A DNA stretch of 64,000 bases from Betaproteobacteria bacterium (lineage in GTDB: Bacteria > Pseudomonadota > Gammaproteobacteria > Burkholderiales > SG8-39): contig JAJDOG010000069.1 of assembly GCA_022340285.1 (NCBI GenBank), positions 1 through 64,000 of the forward strand. Reading direction: 5' to 3'. This document shows, piece by piece, positions 9,278-18,796 of this stretch. The first letter of the stretch is position 1; every line of letters begins with the position of its first letter. Under the pieces are notes generated by a model that was not told the DNA's origin, ran no database searches, and saw only the letters and a program-made list of their open reading frames with translations. A program made the position numbers and the translations under genes.

Positions 9278-10663
9278 TCAGACTCCCGCGAGCTGCGGCA
9301 GCACCAGCGTCGCAAGGCTCAGCACCAGGAAGAAGCCGCACATATCGGTGACCGTCGTCAGGATCGGGCCGGACGCGACTGCGGGATCGACCCCCATGCG
9401 CTTGAGCAGGAGCGGCACGGTCCCTCCGAGCGACACTGCCACGAGGGTATTGATGGCGAGCGCGCCGCCCACCACGGCGCCCAACCAGGGGTTGCCTTTC
9501 CAGAGCCACGCAACCAGTCCGAGCAGCACACCGAGCGCGACGCCGTTCAGGACGCCGACCTGGATTTCCTGCAGCCAGACGCGCAGCACCTCGAAAGGCT
9601 TGACGATGCCGAGCGAGAGCTCGCGCATGCTGACCGCGACCGCTTGGTTACCCGAGCAGCCGCTCATGTCCGACACGATCGGCAGGAACACGGCGAGCGC
9701 GATGGCGGCACTCAGGGTGTCGAAGTAGAACGCGATCACGCTCGCCGCGATGATATTGAGCACGATGTTCAGACTGAGCCAGGAGAGCCGGCGTCGCGAG
9801 CGTGTCAGCACCGGCAGCGAGCGGATCTCGTCGCCGCCGATGATCCCCTTCGACTTGAGATACTCCGCGTCGGCCCGGTTCGCGAGCGCTTCGGCCACTT
9901 CGTCCCGGCCCACGACCCCCACGAGTTCCTGGTGGTCGTCGACGACCGGCACCGCATGGAAGGGATGGCGCTCGAAGAACGTCTCCAGCTCGTCCAGCGA
10001 GGCCTCGGCGCGAACGTACAGCGACGACTTCAGGATCGCGGCGAGCGGCGTCGTGCGGCGGGCGAGCACCAGGTCGCGCAGATCGAGCACGCCGATGAGC
10101 TTGCCGGAAGCGGACACGACGTAGACGTGCGCCTCGTGCTCGGCTTCCTCGCGCTCCTCGGCACGCTTGCTCAAATCGTCGATCACGTCGCCCACGAGCG
10201 CGGACTCGCCGTAAGCGAGATAGTCGGTCGACATCAGACCGCCCGCGACGTCCGGGTCGTACCGGATCAGCCGCCGGACGTCGGCCGCGTCCTCGGGCGC
10301 CATCTCGGCGAGAATCGCCTCGGCGTCGGCCTCTTGCATATCGCCGATCACGTCGACCTGATCGTCGACGTCCATCTCGCTGAGAATCGAGGCCGCATTC
10401 TTGGCCGGCAACTGCTCGATCAGGTCGGACGCGTGCTCGTCGGGAATCTCCTCGATGAGCCCTGCGGCCTCCTCCGGCGAGAGGGTCGTGAGGATCTTCT
10501 CCCGCTCCTCCGGATCGAGCCGGAGGAGCGCGCGGAACGCCTCGCTCGGCCCGATGTGCTCGACGTACGCCTCGAGGCGCTTCGCATCACCCGCCGCGGC
10601 CAGCGTCGCGAGCCTCTCCCATGTTTCCTGCTCTTTTTCCTGCAGATCGATGTCCGTTTCCAT
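9278..10663 (-). CDS. mgtE: Magnesium transporter MgtE
   Basis: The 461-residue protein shows the MgtE order: a helical N domain of acidic repeats (EIPDEHASDLIEQLP, EMDVDDQVDVIGDM), two CBS domains around residues 140-265 (including VYVVSASGKLIGVLDLRDL and FHAVPVVDDHQELVGVV), then a five-helix membrane domain from about residue 285. The cytoplasmic domains sense Mg2+ and gate the channel. It is a single gene with GGAG upstream of the ATG and no obvious operon partners. Confidence 0.95.
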   Translation of the reverse strand: METDIDLQEKEQETWERLATLAAAGDAKRLEAYVEHIGPSEAFRALLRLDPEEREKILTTLSPEEAAGLIEEIPDEHASDLIEQLPAKNAASILSEMDVDDQVDVIGDMQEADAEAILAEMAPEDAADVRRLIRYDPDVAGGLMSTDYLAYGESALVGDVIDDLSKRAEEREEAEHEAHVYVVSASGKLIGVLDLRDLVLARRTTPLAAILKSSLYVRAEASLDELETFFERHPFHAVPVVDDHQELVGVVGRDEVAEALANRADAEYLKSKGIIGGDEIRSLPVLTRSRRRLSWLSLNIVLNIIAASVIAFYFDTLSAAIALAVFLPIVSDMSGCSGNQAVAVSMRELSLGIVKPFEVLRVWLQEIQVGVLNGVALGVLLGLVAWLWKGNPWLGAVVGGALAINTLVAVSLGGTVPLLLKRMGVDPAVASGPILTTVTDMCGFFLVLSLATLVLPQLAGV

Positions 10664-10770
10664 CGCTATTCGCTCCGGTAAGACGGCTGCGTCGCGCGCA
10701 ACGCTCGTGATGGTGTTTACTATGGTCTGCCAGGAAAAGATAGGGCCGCGGTCGGCCCCACGAGGCCCGA

Positions 10771-11724
10771 CTAGCGCGGGGCTCCTTCGCCAGTACCGGA
10801 CAACCAGGCAAGCGTCTGGCGGATCGCCTCCTCATAGCCGGTCACGAACGGTTTCCCGATCAGCGCCGAAAGCTTGGCCGCGTCATAGGTGATCGGTTTC
10901 TGATAGTCCGGAACCATCTGCATGAATCCGCGCAGCGACTTGTTGAACAGGCTGACGAGTCGCAGCATCAAGGGGCCCGCGGAGCGGATTGCGACCCGGC
11001 GACCGAGGTGCCGCGAAGCGATGTCCGCGATCTGCCTCCCCGTGACGGGTCCCGACCCGGGGACGATCCAGCGCTCTCCGTATGCCTCGGCTCGTGTTGC
11101 CAGCTCGGCGGCTACGGCCATCGCATCGGGCACGAAGGCGTATTCGTGCACGATATCCGCCGAGCCGACCCAGTTCATCGCCTTGCCCGCGGCGGCTTCG
11201 CCTAGCGCCTGCTGCAACGTGCTGGTGTGCACGCGGGGTCCGAAGAAGTCCGGCAGGTTCAGAATCGCCGCACCCGCCTCCTGCAGGATGTCTTCCGCCG
11301 CGCGCCGTGCGCGGATCCACTCGCCGCCGCCCTGACGCGGATGCCGCTCGCTGATCGGAATCTGCACCGCCGGGAGATAGGCCCAGTAGCTGGAGACCTG
11401 CACGCAGCGCGCGCCCGATTCACGCACCGCAGCAGCGATGTTGCGCGCAGTGACGGAGTGCTCGGCCATGTGGGATCCCGCCAGCCCGATGCAGTCGACC
11501 ACGAGGTCGCAGCCCTCGATCGCGCGCGCGGTGTCCGCCGCCCGCGTCATATCGGCGGTGACCTGCTCGGCAGCAATGTCCCGGAAAGCGCGGGCGAGCT
11601 TCTCGCGATTGCGCGCAACGAGCCGGCATGCGATACCCCGGCGCCGCAGGGCTTGCGCGAGATGAAAGCCGGTGGGCCCGGTGGCGCCGAGAATGGCCGT
11701 TCGCTCGAATGTCAATCCCGCCAT
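10771..11724 (-). CDS. NAD(P)-binding Rossmann protein, NmrA/epimerase-like
   Basis: The 317-residue protein opens with a dinucleotide-binding turn, AILGATGPTGFHLAQAL, and has VVDCIGLAGSH and CVQVSSYWAY where extended SDR enzymes carry strand 4-5 features. The usual YxxxK pair is not clear (ERHPRQGGGEWIRARRAAED replaces it), so it may be an atypical short-chain reductase or a binding protein. I chose the ATG at 11724 because the fold begins 11 residues later. It ends 43 bp from the PHA synthase gene on the same strand and may be co-transcribed with it. Confidence 0.75.
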   Translation of the reverse strand: MAGLTFERTAILGATGPTGFHLAQALRRRGIACRLVARNREKLARAFRDIAAEQVTADMTRAADTARAIEGCDLVVDCIGLAGSHMAEHSVTARNIAAAVRESGARCVQVSSYWAYLPAVQIPISERHPRQGGGEWIRARRAAEDILQEAGAAILNLPDFFGPRVHTSTLQQALGEAAAGKAMNWVGSADIVHEYAFVPDAMAVAAELATRAEAYGERWIVPGSGPVTGRQIADIASRHLGRRVAIRSAGPLMLRLVSLFNKSLRGFMQMVPDYQKPITYDAAKLSALIGKPFVTGYEEAIRQTLAWLSGTGEGAPR

Positions 11725-11767
11725 GGATATCGCGCGCTCGTCACGCCTACCCGGGTCGGGGCCGCTG

Positions 11768-13522
11768 CTACTGGAGGACGTAGGTCCCCGGCGCGTCGGC
11801 GAGCCGCGCGTACCCTTTGTCCGGCGCGCCGAGCGCCGGCGGCGCGACCTGGTCGCCGGAGCGCCCACGCAACCAGGCATCCCACTCCGGCCACCACGAG
11901 CCATCCTTGCGCGTCGCCTCCGCGAGATAGGCGTCGGGGTCAGTGTACTTCCCGTCGTAGGGGCGCGTCATCACCCGGTAGCCGCGGTCGCGTCCGCCGG
12001 GTGGATTGACGATGCCGGTGTTGTGCCCACCCTGGGTGAGCGCGAAGGTGATTTCGCTGTCCGTGAGAACGTGCAGCTTGTAGACGGAGCGCCACGGCGC
12101 GACGTGATCGTTGACGGTGCCGAGGCAAAAGATCGGCGCACGGATGTCATTGAGCGCAACCGGCCTGCCGCCCACGCGATAGCGGCCCTCTGCGAGATCG
12201 TTGCGCAGGTAGAGCCGGCGCAGGTACTCCGAGTGCATCCGGTAGGGCAGACGAGTCGCGTCGGCATTCCACGCCATCAGATCGGACATGGGGCGGCGTT
12301 CACCCAGCAGATACTCGCGCACCATGCGCGACCAGACGAGGTCATTCGAGCGCAGCAACTGGAACGCGCCCGCCATCTGCCCGGCGCTGAGGAATCCGCG
12401 ATCGAACATGATGTCCTCGAGGAAGGTCACCTCGGACTCGTCGATGAAGAGGGCGAGCTCGCCGGGCTCCGAGAAGTCGGCCTGAGCGGCGAGCAGGGTG
12501 AGCGAGGCGAGGCGGTCGTCGTTGTCGCGCGCCATTGCCGCGGCACCGATGGCCGCGAGCGTTCCGCCGAGGCAGTAGCCAACGCAGTGCATCTTCTGTG
12601 CGGGCACGATCGTGGTTACTGCATCCAGTGCGTCCATCATGCCCATGCGCAGGTAATCCTCCATCCCGCGGTCCCGGTCCGCGGGACCCGGGTTCTTCCA
12701 CGAGATGCAGAAGACGGTGTGTCCGTTCTTCACGAGGTGGCCGATGAGCGAGTTGTGCGGGCTGAGATCGAGCACGTAATACTTCATGATCCAGGCCGGC
12801 ACGATGAGGATCGGCTCGGCGCAGACCCGCTCGGTGGCTGGCTTATACTGAATGAGCTCGATGAGGCGGTTGCGGAATACGACCTTGCCCGGCGTCGTCG
12901 CGATCTCCTTGCCCACCCGCTGGGCCTCGGCGCCCGCGGGCGGCCTGCCCGCGTGCAAGCGTTCCCAGTCGTCGAGCCAGTGGAGGCCGCCCTGGAAGAG
13001 GTTGTGCCCCCAGGTTTCCGTCGTTCGTCGCAGCACCTCGGGGTTGGTCAACACGAAGTTGCTCGGAGAGAAGATGTCCAGCAACTGCCGTGCGACGAAG
13101 GTGACGACCTCCTCGTGGTGACGCGAGACGCCGCGCACTTCGGTTGTCGCGTTGTGCCACCACTGCTGCGCCAGCAGGAAAGACTGCTGGATGACGTTGA
13201 ATGGCCAGCGCCGCCAATCGGGGTGGTTGAAACGCCGGTCCTGCTCGAGCGGTTCGATGCACGGCTCGACATCCCCCGATAGCGATCGCGGCGCATAGAG
13301 CGCGAGCCGGTTCGCCTTACGCAGCGCTTTCTGCGCAAGCTGCGCCTGCTTGGCCGGCGACAGCGCGAGATGCGACCACCAATCGACGTACGCGAGCAGC
13401 AGGGAAGTGGGCGATATCGCGCGCGTTGCACGGCCGAGAACCGCGTGCAAAGACCGGTCCAATCCCTCTACCGGAATCGAGGCGGTCTCGAATTCAGTCG
13501 CCGGAAGATCGTGTGGAAGCAT
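11768..13522 (-). CDS. phaC: Poly(3-hydroxyalkanoate) synthase, class I type
   Basis: The 584-residue enzyme polymerises 3-hydroxyacyl-CoA into PHA granules. The lipase-like box GYCLGG holds the catalytic Cys, the Asp lies in GTVNDHVAPWRSVYKL and the His in TQGGHNTGIVNPPGG. The N-terminal 190 residues form the usual PhaC N domain (HPDWRRWPFNVIQQSFLLAQ). Length fits class I synthases. No phasin or phaB lies next to it, but a thiolase gene starts 109 bp away on the opposite strand. Confidence 0.93.
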   Translation of the reverse strand: MLPHDLPATEFETASIPVEGLDRSLHAVLGRATRAISPTSLLLAYVDWWSHLALSPAKQAQLAQKALRKANRLALYAPRSLSGDVEPCIEPLEQDRRFNHPDWRRWPFNVIQQSFLLAQQWWHNATTEVRGVSRHHEEVVTFVARQLLDIFSPSNFVLTNPEVLRRTTETWGHNLFQGGLHWLDDWERLHAGRPPAGAEAQRVGKEIATTPGKVVFRNRLIELIQYKPATERVCAEPILIVPAWIMKYYVLDLSPHNSLIGHLVKNGHTVFCISWKNPGPADRDRGMEDYLRMGMMDALDAVTTIVPAQKMHCVGYCLGGTLAAIGAAAMARDNDDRLASLTLLAAQADFSEPGELALFIDESEVTFLEDIMFDRGFLSAGQMAGAFQLLRSNDLVWSRMVREYLLGERRPMSDLMAWNADATRLPYRMHSEYLRRLYLRNDLAEGRYRVGGRPVALNDIRAPIFCLGTVNDHVAPWRSVYKLHVLTDSEITFALTQGGHNTGIVNPPGGRDRGYRVMTRPYDGKYTDPDAYLAEATRKDGSWWPEWDAWLRGRSGDQVAPPALGAPDKGYARLADAPGTYVLQ

Positions 13523-13631
13523 AAGGATATTTGACTCCCGCTGCGGTCAGCGGCATCTGATCCAGCGCAAACTCCCCGTCGGCAGGAGTAAAATTGCCGT
13601 ATCGAACGGGCAGTTACCAGGAGTTGTCACG

Positions 13632-14831
13632 ATGTTGTCAGGCAAGGCGGCACGCAAGGTCTTCGTTGCGGGTGTCGGCATGATCCCGTTCTCCAAGCCC
13701 GGGGCGAGCGAGCCCTACGACGTGATGGGTGCAAACGCCGCGCGGGCCGCGCTGGCCGATGCAAAGATCGACTACGCGGATGTCCAGCAGGCGTACGTCG
13801 GCTATGTCTACGGCGACTCCACCAGCGGTCAGCGGGCGCTCTACGAACTCGGCATGACCGGCATTCCGATCGTGAACGTGAACAACAACTGCTCGACCGG
13901 TTCGACCGCGCTCTATCTGGCGCGCCAGGCAGTTGAAAGCGGCGCGGTCGACTGCGCGCTGGCAGTCGGCTTCGAGCAAATGGCACCCGGCGCGGTGGGT
14001 GTCCACTTCACCGACCGTCCAAGCCCCTTCGACCATTTCGACCGCGAGACCGACGCCCTCGTCGGACAGCCGGACGTGCCGCTTGCGATCCGCTATTTCG
14101 GTGGCGCTGGCCTTGCGCACATGGAGAAGTACGGCACCGGGTTGGACACTTTTGCCAAGGTTCGCGCCAAGGCGAGCCGCCACGCGGTCAACAACCCGCT
14201 CGCACTCTTCCGTCGCGAGGTGACCGCGGAAGAAGTTCTCGCCGCACCCGTGATCATGCCGGGCGCGATGACGCGACTGATGGCGTGCCCGCCGACCTGC
14301 GGCGGCGCGGCGGCCATTCTCGTTTCCGGCGACTTCGCGAAGCGGCACGGGCTCTCCACGCGGGTCTGGATCGACGCGCAGGCGATGACTACCGACGGCG
14401 CGAGCACGTTCGCGTCGCACGACATGATGCGCGTGGTCGGCTACGACATGGCGAAGGCCGCCGCGCGGCAAGTCTACGAGGCCGCGGGGATCGGACCCGA
14501 GGACGTGGACGTCGTCGAGCTCCACGACTGCTTCGCGCAGAACGAGCTGATCAGCTACGAGGCGCTCGGCCTCTGCCCCGAGGGCGGTGGTGCGAAATTC
14601 GTCGCCGACGCCGACAACACCTACGGCGGCAAGTTCGTGACGAACCCTTCGGGCGGGTTGCTTTCCAAGGGTCACCCGCTCGGCGCGACCGGGCTCGCGC
14701 AGTGCTACGAGCTCGTGAACCAGCTGCGGGGCAGCGCCGACAAGCGGCAAGTCGAGGGCGCGCGCGTCGCGCTCCAGCACAATCTCGGCCTGGGCGGCGC
14801 AGCCGTCGTCACGCTGTATCGCGGGGCATAG
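13632..14831 (+). CDS. SCP2-type thiolase (lipid-transfer protein / acetyl-CoA acetyltransferase family)
   Basis: The 399-residue protein has the active-site Cys in NNNCSTGSTALYLAR and the C-terminal SKGHPLGATG histidine loop of SCP-x thiolases, plus VELHDCFAQNELISYEALG. Such thiolases cleave or form 3-ketoacyl-CoA, often for branched, steroid or aromatic side chains. The ATG follows AGGAG at 9 nt; an open frame further upstream is not family sequence. It faces phaC across a 109-bp promoter gap, so supply of PHA precursors is possible, though most phaA genes belong to a different thiolase branch. Confidence 0.88.
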   Translation: MLSGKAARKVFVAGVGMIPFSKPGASEPYDVMGANAARAALADAKIDYADVQQAYVGYVYGDSTSGQRALYELGMTGIPIVNVNNNCSTGSTALYLARQAVESGAVDCALAVGFEQMAPGAVGVHFTDRPSPFDHFDRETDALVGQPDVPLAIRYFGGAGLAHMEKYGTGLDTFAKVRAKASRHAVNNPLALFRREVTAEEVLAAPVIMPGAMTRLMACPPTCGGAAAILVSGDFAKRHGLSTRVWIDAQAMTTDGASTFASHDMMRVVGYDMAKAAARQVYEAAGIGPEDVDVVELHDCFAQNELISYEALGLCPEGGGAKFVADADNTYGGKFVTNPSGGLLSKGHPLGATGLAQCYELVNQLRGSADKRQVEGARVALQHNLGLGGAAVVTLYRGA

Positions 14832-14852
14832 CGCCGTTGCGCGTGCGGGCGT

Positions 14853-17800
14853 TCAGCCGAGTGCCGCGAGCCCCTCGTTCGCCTGTTTCGCCCAATAAGC
14901 CATTTCCAGATCGCGGAAACCGATGGCCGCCGAGTCGAAGCGCGTGCGCGCGCCCGGCACGTCGTGGTGCCGAGCGTGCAGTTCTCCGATCGCCAACTGA
15001 CAGATCGCGGTGAGCGGCCGCATGCCGAGCGATTCGGCGAGGGCGAGACAATCCTGATATGCCTGCTCGGCGCGCTGCCGGCCCTCGGCTTCCCGCCCCG
15101 TGATATCGCCCAGGATCTTGAGCGCCTCGGCCTCGAACCCGCGCTGCTTGTGCGCCCGCGCCAAGCGCAAAGCCTGCTCGATGGTGTGGAAAGCGTCGGT
15201 GTGCCGTCCCACGAGCATGTAGGCTTCCGCGAGCACAGCGAGGTGGAGCGGATGAATCATCATCATACGAAGCCGCTCAGTCTCCTCCACGGTCCGTTCT
15301 AGCAGCGGTACGGCCTCGCCGGTTCGACCGGATAGCGCGTAGGCGCGTCCGAGCTCGCCGGCGATCCACGGCATGATGAACCAAAGCTCCCGCTTCCGGC
15401 AGATCTCGAGCGCCTGCCCTGCCGTAGCGATCGCCGCTGGAAAGTCTCCTCTTACGAGCGGCCCAAGGGCGAGCGCATGATAGGCGATCATCGCGCTATA
15501 GGGATGCTCCGCTGCCTCCGCGATCCGGACGCCTTCTTTGGCGTGGGCGTCGCCGGCATCCAACTCTCCGAGCAGACGCTCAGCCCAGCTCAGGAAGGTG
15601 TACGAAACCACGGCCGGAAGACTCGACATACCGAACAACTCGTGAACCCGATCCTCCGGAAGCAGCTCGAGCGCGCGGACGAGCAGATTTCGCGCTTCTC
15701 CGTACTCGGCTCGGGACCAGCGGGCCTGTCCGAGACGATAGTTGGCCACGATCTGCAGCGACACGTCGCCGAGCTCTTGCGCGATCGTCGCCGCCGCAGT
15801 ACCTGATTCCACGGCAGCGTCGCAATCACCGAGCCACCACGAGCAATGAGTCGCATGCGTCAGTATCCACCCCAGCCGCTGCCGGTCGTCGATTGCTTCG
15901 GCGAGGGTACGTGCTTCACGCAAATAATCGACGATGCGTGGCAGCTCGCCGAGGACGATGAGGCTGCTCTGCAGATCCAGGCGAAGGTCGATCGCCAGCG
16001 CGTCGGACGCCGGCGTGTGAGGCAGCCGTTCGAGCGAGTCCAGCGCACGCTCGAAGCACGTAGCCGCTTCGCGGCTCGCCGACCGTTCGTGCGCCCGAAT
16101 CCCCGCATGGCGCATGTAAGCCGCCGCCTTCTCCCATGCACCGGCCTCCCCGAAGTGCGCCCCCAGAGCAGTCAGGTACGGCACCAGGTTGCCGGCGTAC
16201 AGCTCCTCCATCGCGAGCGCCACGCGCTCGTGCAGCAGGCGCCGGCGCGGCGGCAGGAGCTGCCCATAGGCGACCTCGCGAATCCGCTCGTGCGTGAAGG
16301 CGAATCGCTCGCCGACCGGGTGTAGCACACGCCGCCTGACGAGCTTCTCGAGCGCGACAGCCGTCGATCTGGCGTCGGTCCCCGCAGCGTGCTGCAAAAG
16401 TGGGAAGTCCAGCTCGCGTCCGATCACCGCCGCGGTCGCCGCGAGTTCACGGGCGTCCGCGTCGAGCTCCTCTAGGCGGTGCGCGATCATCGTGCGCACT
16501 CGCTCTGGAAGTTCCGGTGCGGGCTGGGTCGACGGCTGTCGTTGCCCGAGGGCGCGCGTCGCCTCGACCGCGACGAACGGGTTTCCCTCGCTCATCCCCC
16601 AGATTCGCGCGACCACCTCTTCCGTCGCGGCCGGTGACGTCCCGGCACGAAGCAGCTCGCGCACGAGACTCCCCAACTCGTTCTGCGGGAGGGGCGCAAG
16701 CGTCAAGCGACAAATGCGCGGATCGGCGCCGAGCGCGTGAAGGAAGCGGCCAAGGTCGGGCGAGGCGTCGACCTCGTCGTCGCGGGCGGTCCCGAGCAGC
16801 AGGACGCGGCTCGGCGCAATCCGGTGATGCAGAAAGGCGAGCAAACGCAGGCTCGAGTCGTCCGCCCAGTGCAGATCTTCCAGGATCATGAGGATCGGTT
16901 GCTGCCGGGCGAGATGCGCGAGCAGCTGCGCGACGGCCTCGTACAGCCGCACGCGGTCCTCGGATTGCCCGCGGGCGACTGAGCCCGGCGTTTCCCAATC
17001 CGGAAAGAGACGGACCAGTTCGACCTGCCAGGCGGTGGCGAAGCCCGCCAGCTCCGGGCAATCCGCCGTGAGGCGGCCGTCGCGGAACGCGTCGGTCCAG
17101 GGACGAAACGGCAGGATCCGCTCGAGCTCGAACGATCGACCGGCAAACACGCGACCGCCGCTGGCGACGGCATGCGCGGCGAGCTCCTCGGCCAGACGGC
17201 TCTTGCCGATGCCCGCTTCGCCCAGAACGAGCGCCGTGCTGCCAGCCTCCTCCCAAGCCCGAGCAAGCGCGTCACGGAGCGCGGCCATCTCCGTCGCGCG
17301 TCCGATGAGCGGCGTGTCATGGGCCTGGAGCAATTGCAACGGCCATGTCCCCGCAACCGGTACCGCTGCACCAGTGGCAGACGCGGCAGGGGCGTGCGAG
17401 GCGGGCTGCCGCGCGACGATCTCCTGGTACAACGCGATCGTTTCCTCCTCCGGCTCCACCCCCAGCTCGCGCCGCAGCACCTGCACGCAAAGCTGATACT
17501 GGCGTAGCGCGGCGGCGCGATGGCCCTGGCGATGATAGAGGCGCATCAGCGCCCTGTGGGCGGGCTCGTGGAACGGCTCGAACTCCACGAGCTGCGTTGC
17601 CGTCCGAATCGCCTTGTCGTCCTGCGCCGCTTCCATCTGCCGGTCGACGAGCCTCGCGAAACCCTGCATCGCAAGCGTCCGCACGCGATCGCGCTCGCCA
17701 CGCAGCCACTCTTCGTACGCCGCTTCCGGCAGGGAAAACCCGTCGAGAAGCTCGCCTCGGTACAGCTCGATCGCTTGCTCCAACGCCTCGGGCGTGCCCT

Positions 17801-18131
17801 GCGCGAGCAGGCCCTCGAACGTCGCCACGTCGCTGTCGATGTCCTGTTCGCGTAGCGCGACGCTCTCGCGGCTGATCAGCAAGCCCGGGGCATCTTTGAG
17901 CGATTTGCGGAGGTCGGTGAGAGCTTGCCTGAAGCTCTGGCGGGCACGCGTGTCGTCGGCCTCACCCCAGAGCAGCGCAGTGAGACTTTCTCGGGAGTGT
18001 GCGCGCCCCGGTCGCAACGCGAGGCACGCAAGCAGTGCCTGGGATCTTCGGGTGGAGAAGGTGACAGGTGGCCCGCTGCCGAGGCGTGCCTCGAACGGGC
18101 CGAACAGTTGGAGCTTGAGATGGGAACGCAT
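14853..18131 (-). CDS. SARP-like regulator: winged helix + BTAD + AAA ATPase + TPR
   Basis: The 1092-residue protein starts with an OmpR-like winged helix (LQLFGPFEARLGSGPPVTF; FRQALTDLRKSL), then a BTAD helical domain to about residue 240 (ELYRGELLDGFSLPEAAYEEW; QYQLCVQVLRRELGVEPEEE). A STAND/AAA ATPase follows, with Walker A (LGEAGIGKSRLAEEL, near residue 300) and Walker B (ILMILEDLHWADDSS), and then TPR helices to the end. This is the AfsR/LuxR-like large-regulator plan: the ATPase and TPRs sense a ligand or partner and the winged helix binds direct repeats. The start is the ATG at 18131, where the winged helix begins. Three TTGAC repeats lie just upstream. Confidence 0.88.
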   Translation of the reverse strand: MRSHLKLQLFGPFEARLGSGPPVTFSTRRSQALLACLALRPGRAHSRESLTALLWGEADDTRARQSFRQALTDLRKSLKDAPGLLISRESVALREQDIDSDVATFEGLLAQGTPEALEQAIELYRGELLDGFSLPEAAYEEWLRGERDRVRTLAMQGFARLVDRQMEAAQDDKAIRTATQLVEFEPFHEPAHRALMRLYHRQGHRAAALRQYQLCVQVLRRELGVEPEEETIALYQEIVARQPASHAPAASATGAAVPVAGTWPLQLLQAHDTPLIGRATEMAALRDALARAWEEAGSTALVLGEAGIGKSRLAEELAAHAVASGGRVFAGRSFELERILPFRPWTDAFRDGRLTADCPELAGFATAWQVELVRLFPDWETPGSVARGQSEDRVRLYEAVAQLLAHLARQQPILMILEDLHWADDSSLRLLAFLHHRIAPSRVLLLGTARDDEVDASPDLGRFLHALGADPRICRLTLAPLPQNELGSLVRELLRAGTSPAATEEVVARIWGMSEGNPFVAVEATRALGQRQPSTQPAPELPERVRTMIAHRLEELDADARELAATAAVIGRELDFPLLQHAAGTDARSTAVALEKLVRRRVLHPVGERFAFTHERIREVAYGQLLPPRRRLLHERVALAMEELYAGNLVPYLTALGAHFGEAGAWEKAAAYMRHAGIRAHERSASREAATCFERALDSLERLPHTPASDALAIDLRLDLQSSLIVLGELPRIVDYLREARTLAEAIDDRQRLGWILTHATHCSWWLGDCDAAVESGTAAATIAQELGDVSLQIVANYRLGQARWSRAEYGEARNLLVRALELLPEDRVHELFGMSSLPAVVSYTFLSWAERLLGELDAGDAHAKEGVRIAEAAEHPYSAMIAYHALALGPLVRGDFPAAIATAGQALEICRKRELWFIMPWIAGELGRAYALSGRTGEAVPLLERTVEETERLRMMMIHPLHLAVLAEAYMLVGRHTDAFHTIEQALRLARAHKQRGFEAEALKILGDITGREAEGRQRAEQAYQDCLALAESLGMRPLTAICQLAIGELHARHHDVPGARTRFDSAAIGFRDLEMAYWAKQANEGLAALG

Positions 18132-18185
18132 GAAGCGACCCGATCCGGGAAGTGCCAAAGAACCATAGCCACCGCCCTTTCCCCC

Positions 18186-18251
18186 GTCAAGCCCTGCGAG
18201 CGCGTGGGTTGACGCGGCTTTGACGAACTCTTGACCAGCGGCAGGTAGCTT
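18186..18251 (+). promoter_or_regulatory. Probable SARP/BTAD operator: three TTGAC repeats at 11-bp steps, with -10
   Basis: TTGACGC (18209), TTGACGA (18220) and TTGACCA (18231) begin exactly 11 bp apart. SARP regulators such as ActII-ORF4 and DnrI bind heptamer repeats at 11-bp steps, with the last repeat 8 bp upstream of the -10. Here TAGCTT at 18246 sits exactly 8 bp after the last heptamer. An inverted GTCAA lies at 18186. The site would drive the HExxH gene at 18299 and may act on the divergent regulator gene. Repeats and spacing are seen; binding is inferred. Confidence 0.6.
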
Positions 18252-18298
18252 GCCGTTGCATGAGACACGACCGGCCGGCAACGACCAGGAGGTGCGAC

Positions 18299-18796
18299 AT
18301 GAGGCAATTCACGCGCCAGACACTGGCAGCGTTCTTCACCCTCGCACTCGTCTCGTCGATCCTCCAGGTGGCAGAGCCCACAGGCGCCTTGCGCCTCGAC
18401 CCGCAGGTGACGCTCCAGATCGTGGCGCGGAGGATGGGCGTCGAGGTGGACCCCGGGATCCCCGTGCCGACGATCCGGTTCGAGAGCGTCACGTCGCTCA
18501 AGCGGTTTCAAGACGTGACCGAGCGGCAGTGGGGGTTCCGGCCGGAGCGGTTCGTGAACGCCTTCGTCGCGGACACGAACGAGATCTACCTCATCGACGA
18601 CCCAGCCTATTACTCCGCGGCCGGGCGCACCATGGACGACACCCTGGCACACGAGCTCGTGCATTACGTTCAGGCCCGCTACGGGCGTGCAAACCTCTCC
18701 GACTGGGCGGAGTGCGAGGCGGTCGAGATCCAGGCGTGGTTTCGCTCCGAGTACCTCGGCTCGCTTGCCGCGCTGCTTGCGAGTGCCCCGGACTAG
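18299..18796 (+). CDS. Secreted putative zinc metallopeptidase (HExxH)
   Basis: The 165-residue product has an N-terminal signal-type segment (TLAAFFTLALVSSILQVAEP) and the zinc motif in TLAHELVHYVQARYG, followed by WAECEAVEIQAWF, whose acidic residues could complete the site. The ATG at 18299 has AGGAGG upstream; an earlier in-frame ATG at 18260 lacks a site. It is divergent from the SARP-like regulator and probably its target. Substrate unknown. Its stop overlaps the stop of the convergent lysR gene. Confidence 0.75.
   Translation: MRQFTRQTLAAFFTLALVSSILQVAEPTGALRLDPQVTLQIVARRMGVEVDPGIPVPTIRFESVTSLKRFQDVTERQWGFRPERFVNAFVADTNEIYLIDDPAYYSAAGRTMDDTLAHELVHYVQARYGRANLSDWAECEAVEIQAWFRSEYLGSLAALLASAPD

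Noticed and set aside
18793-18796. Overlap of the HExxH gene and lysR as a frameshifted fusion
   Set aside because: The genes are convergent and share only the bases of opposing stop codons.
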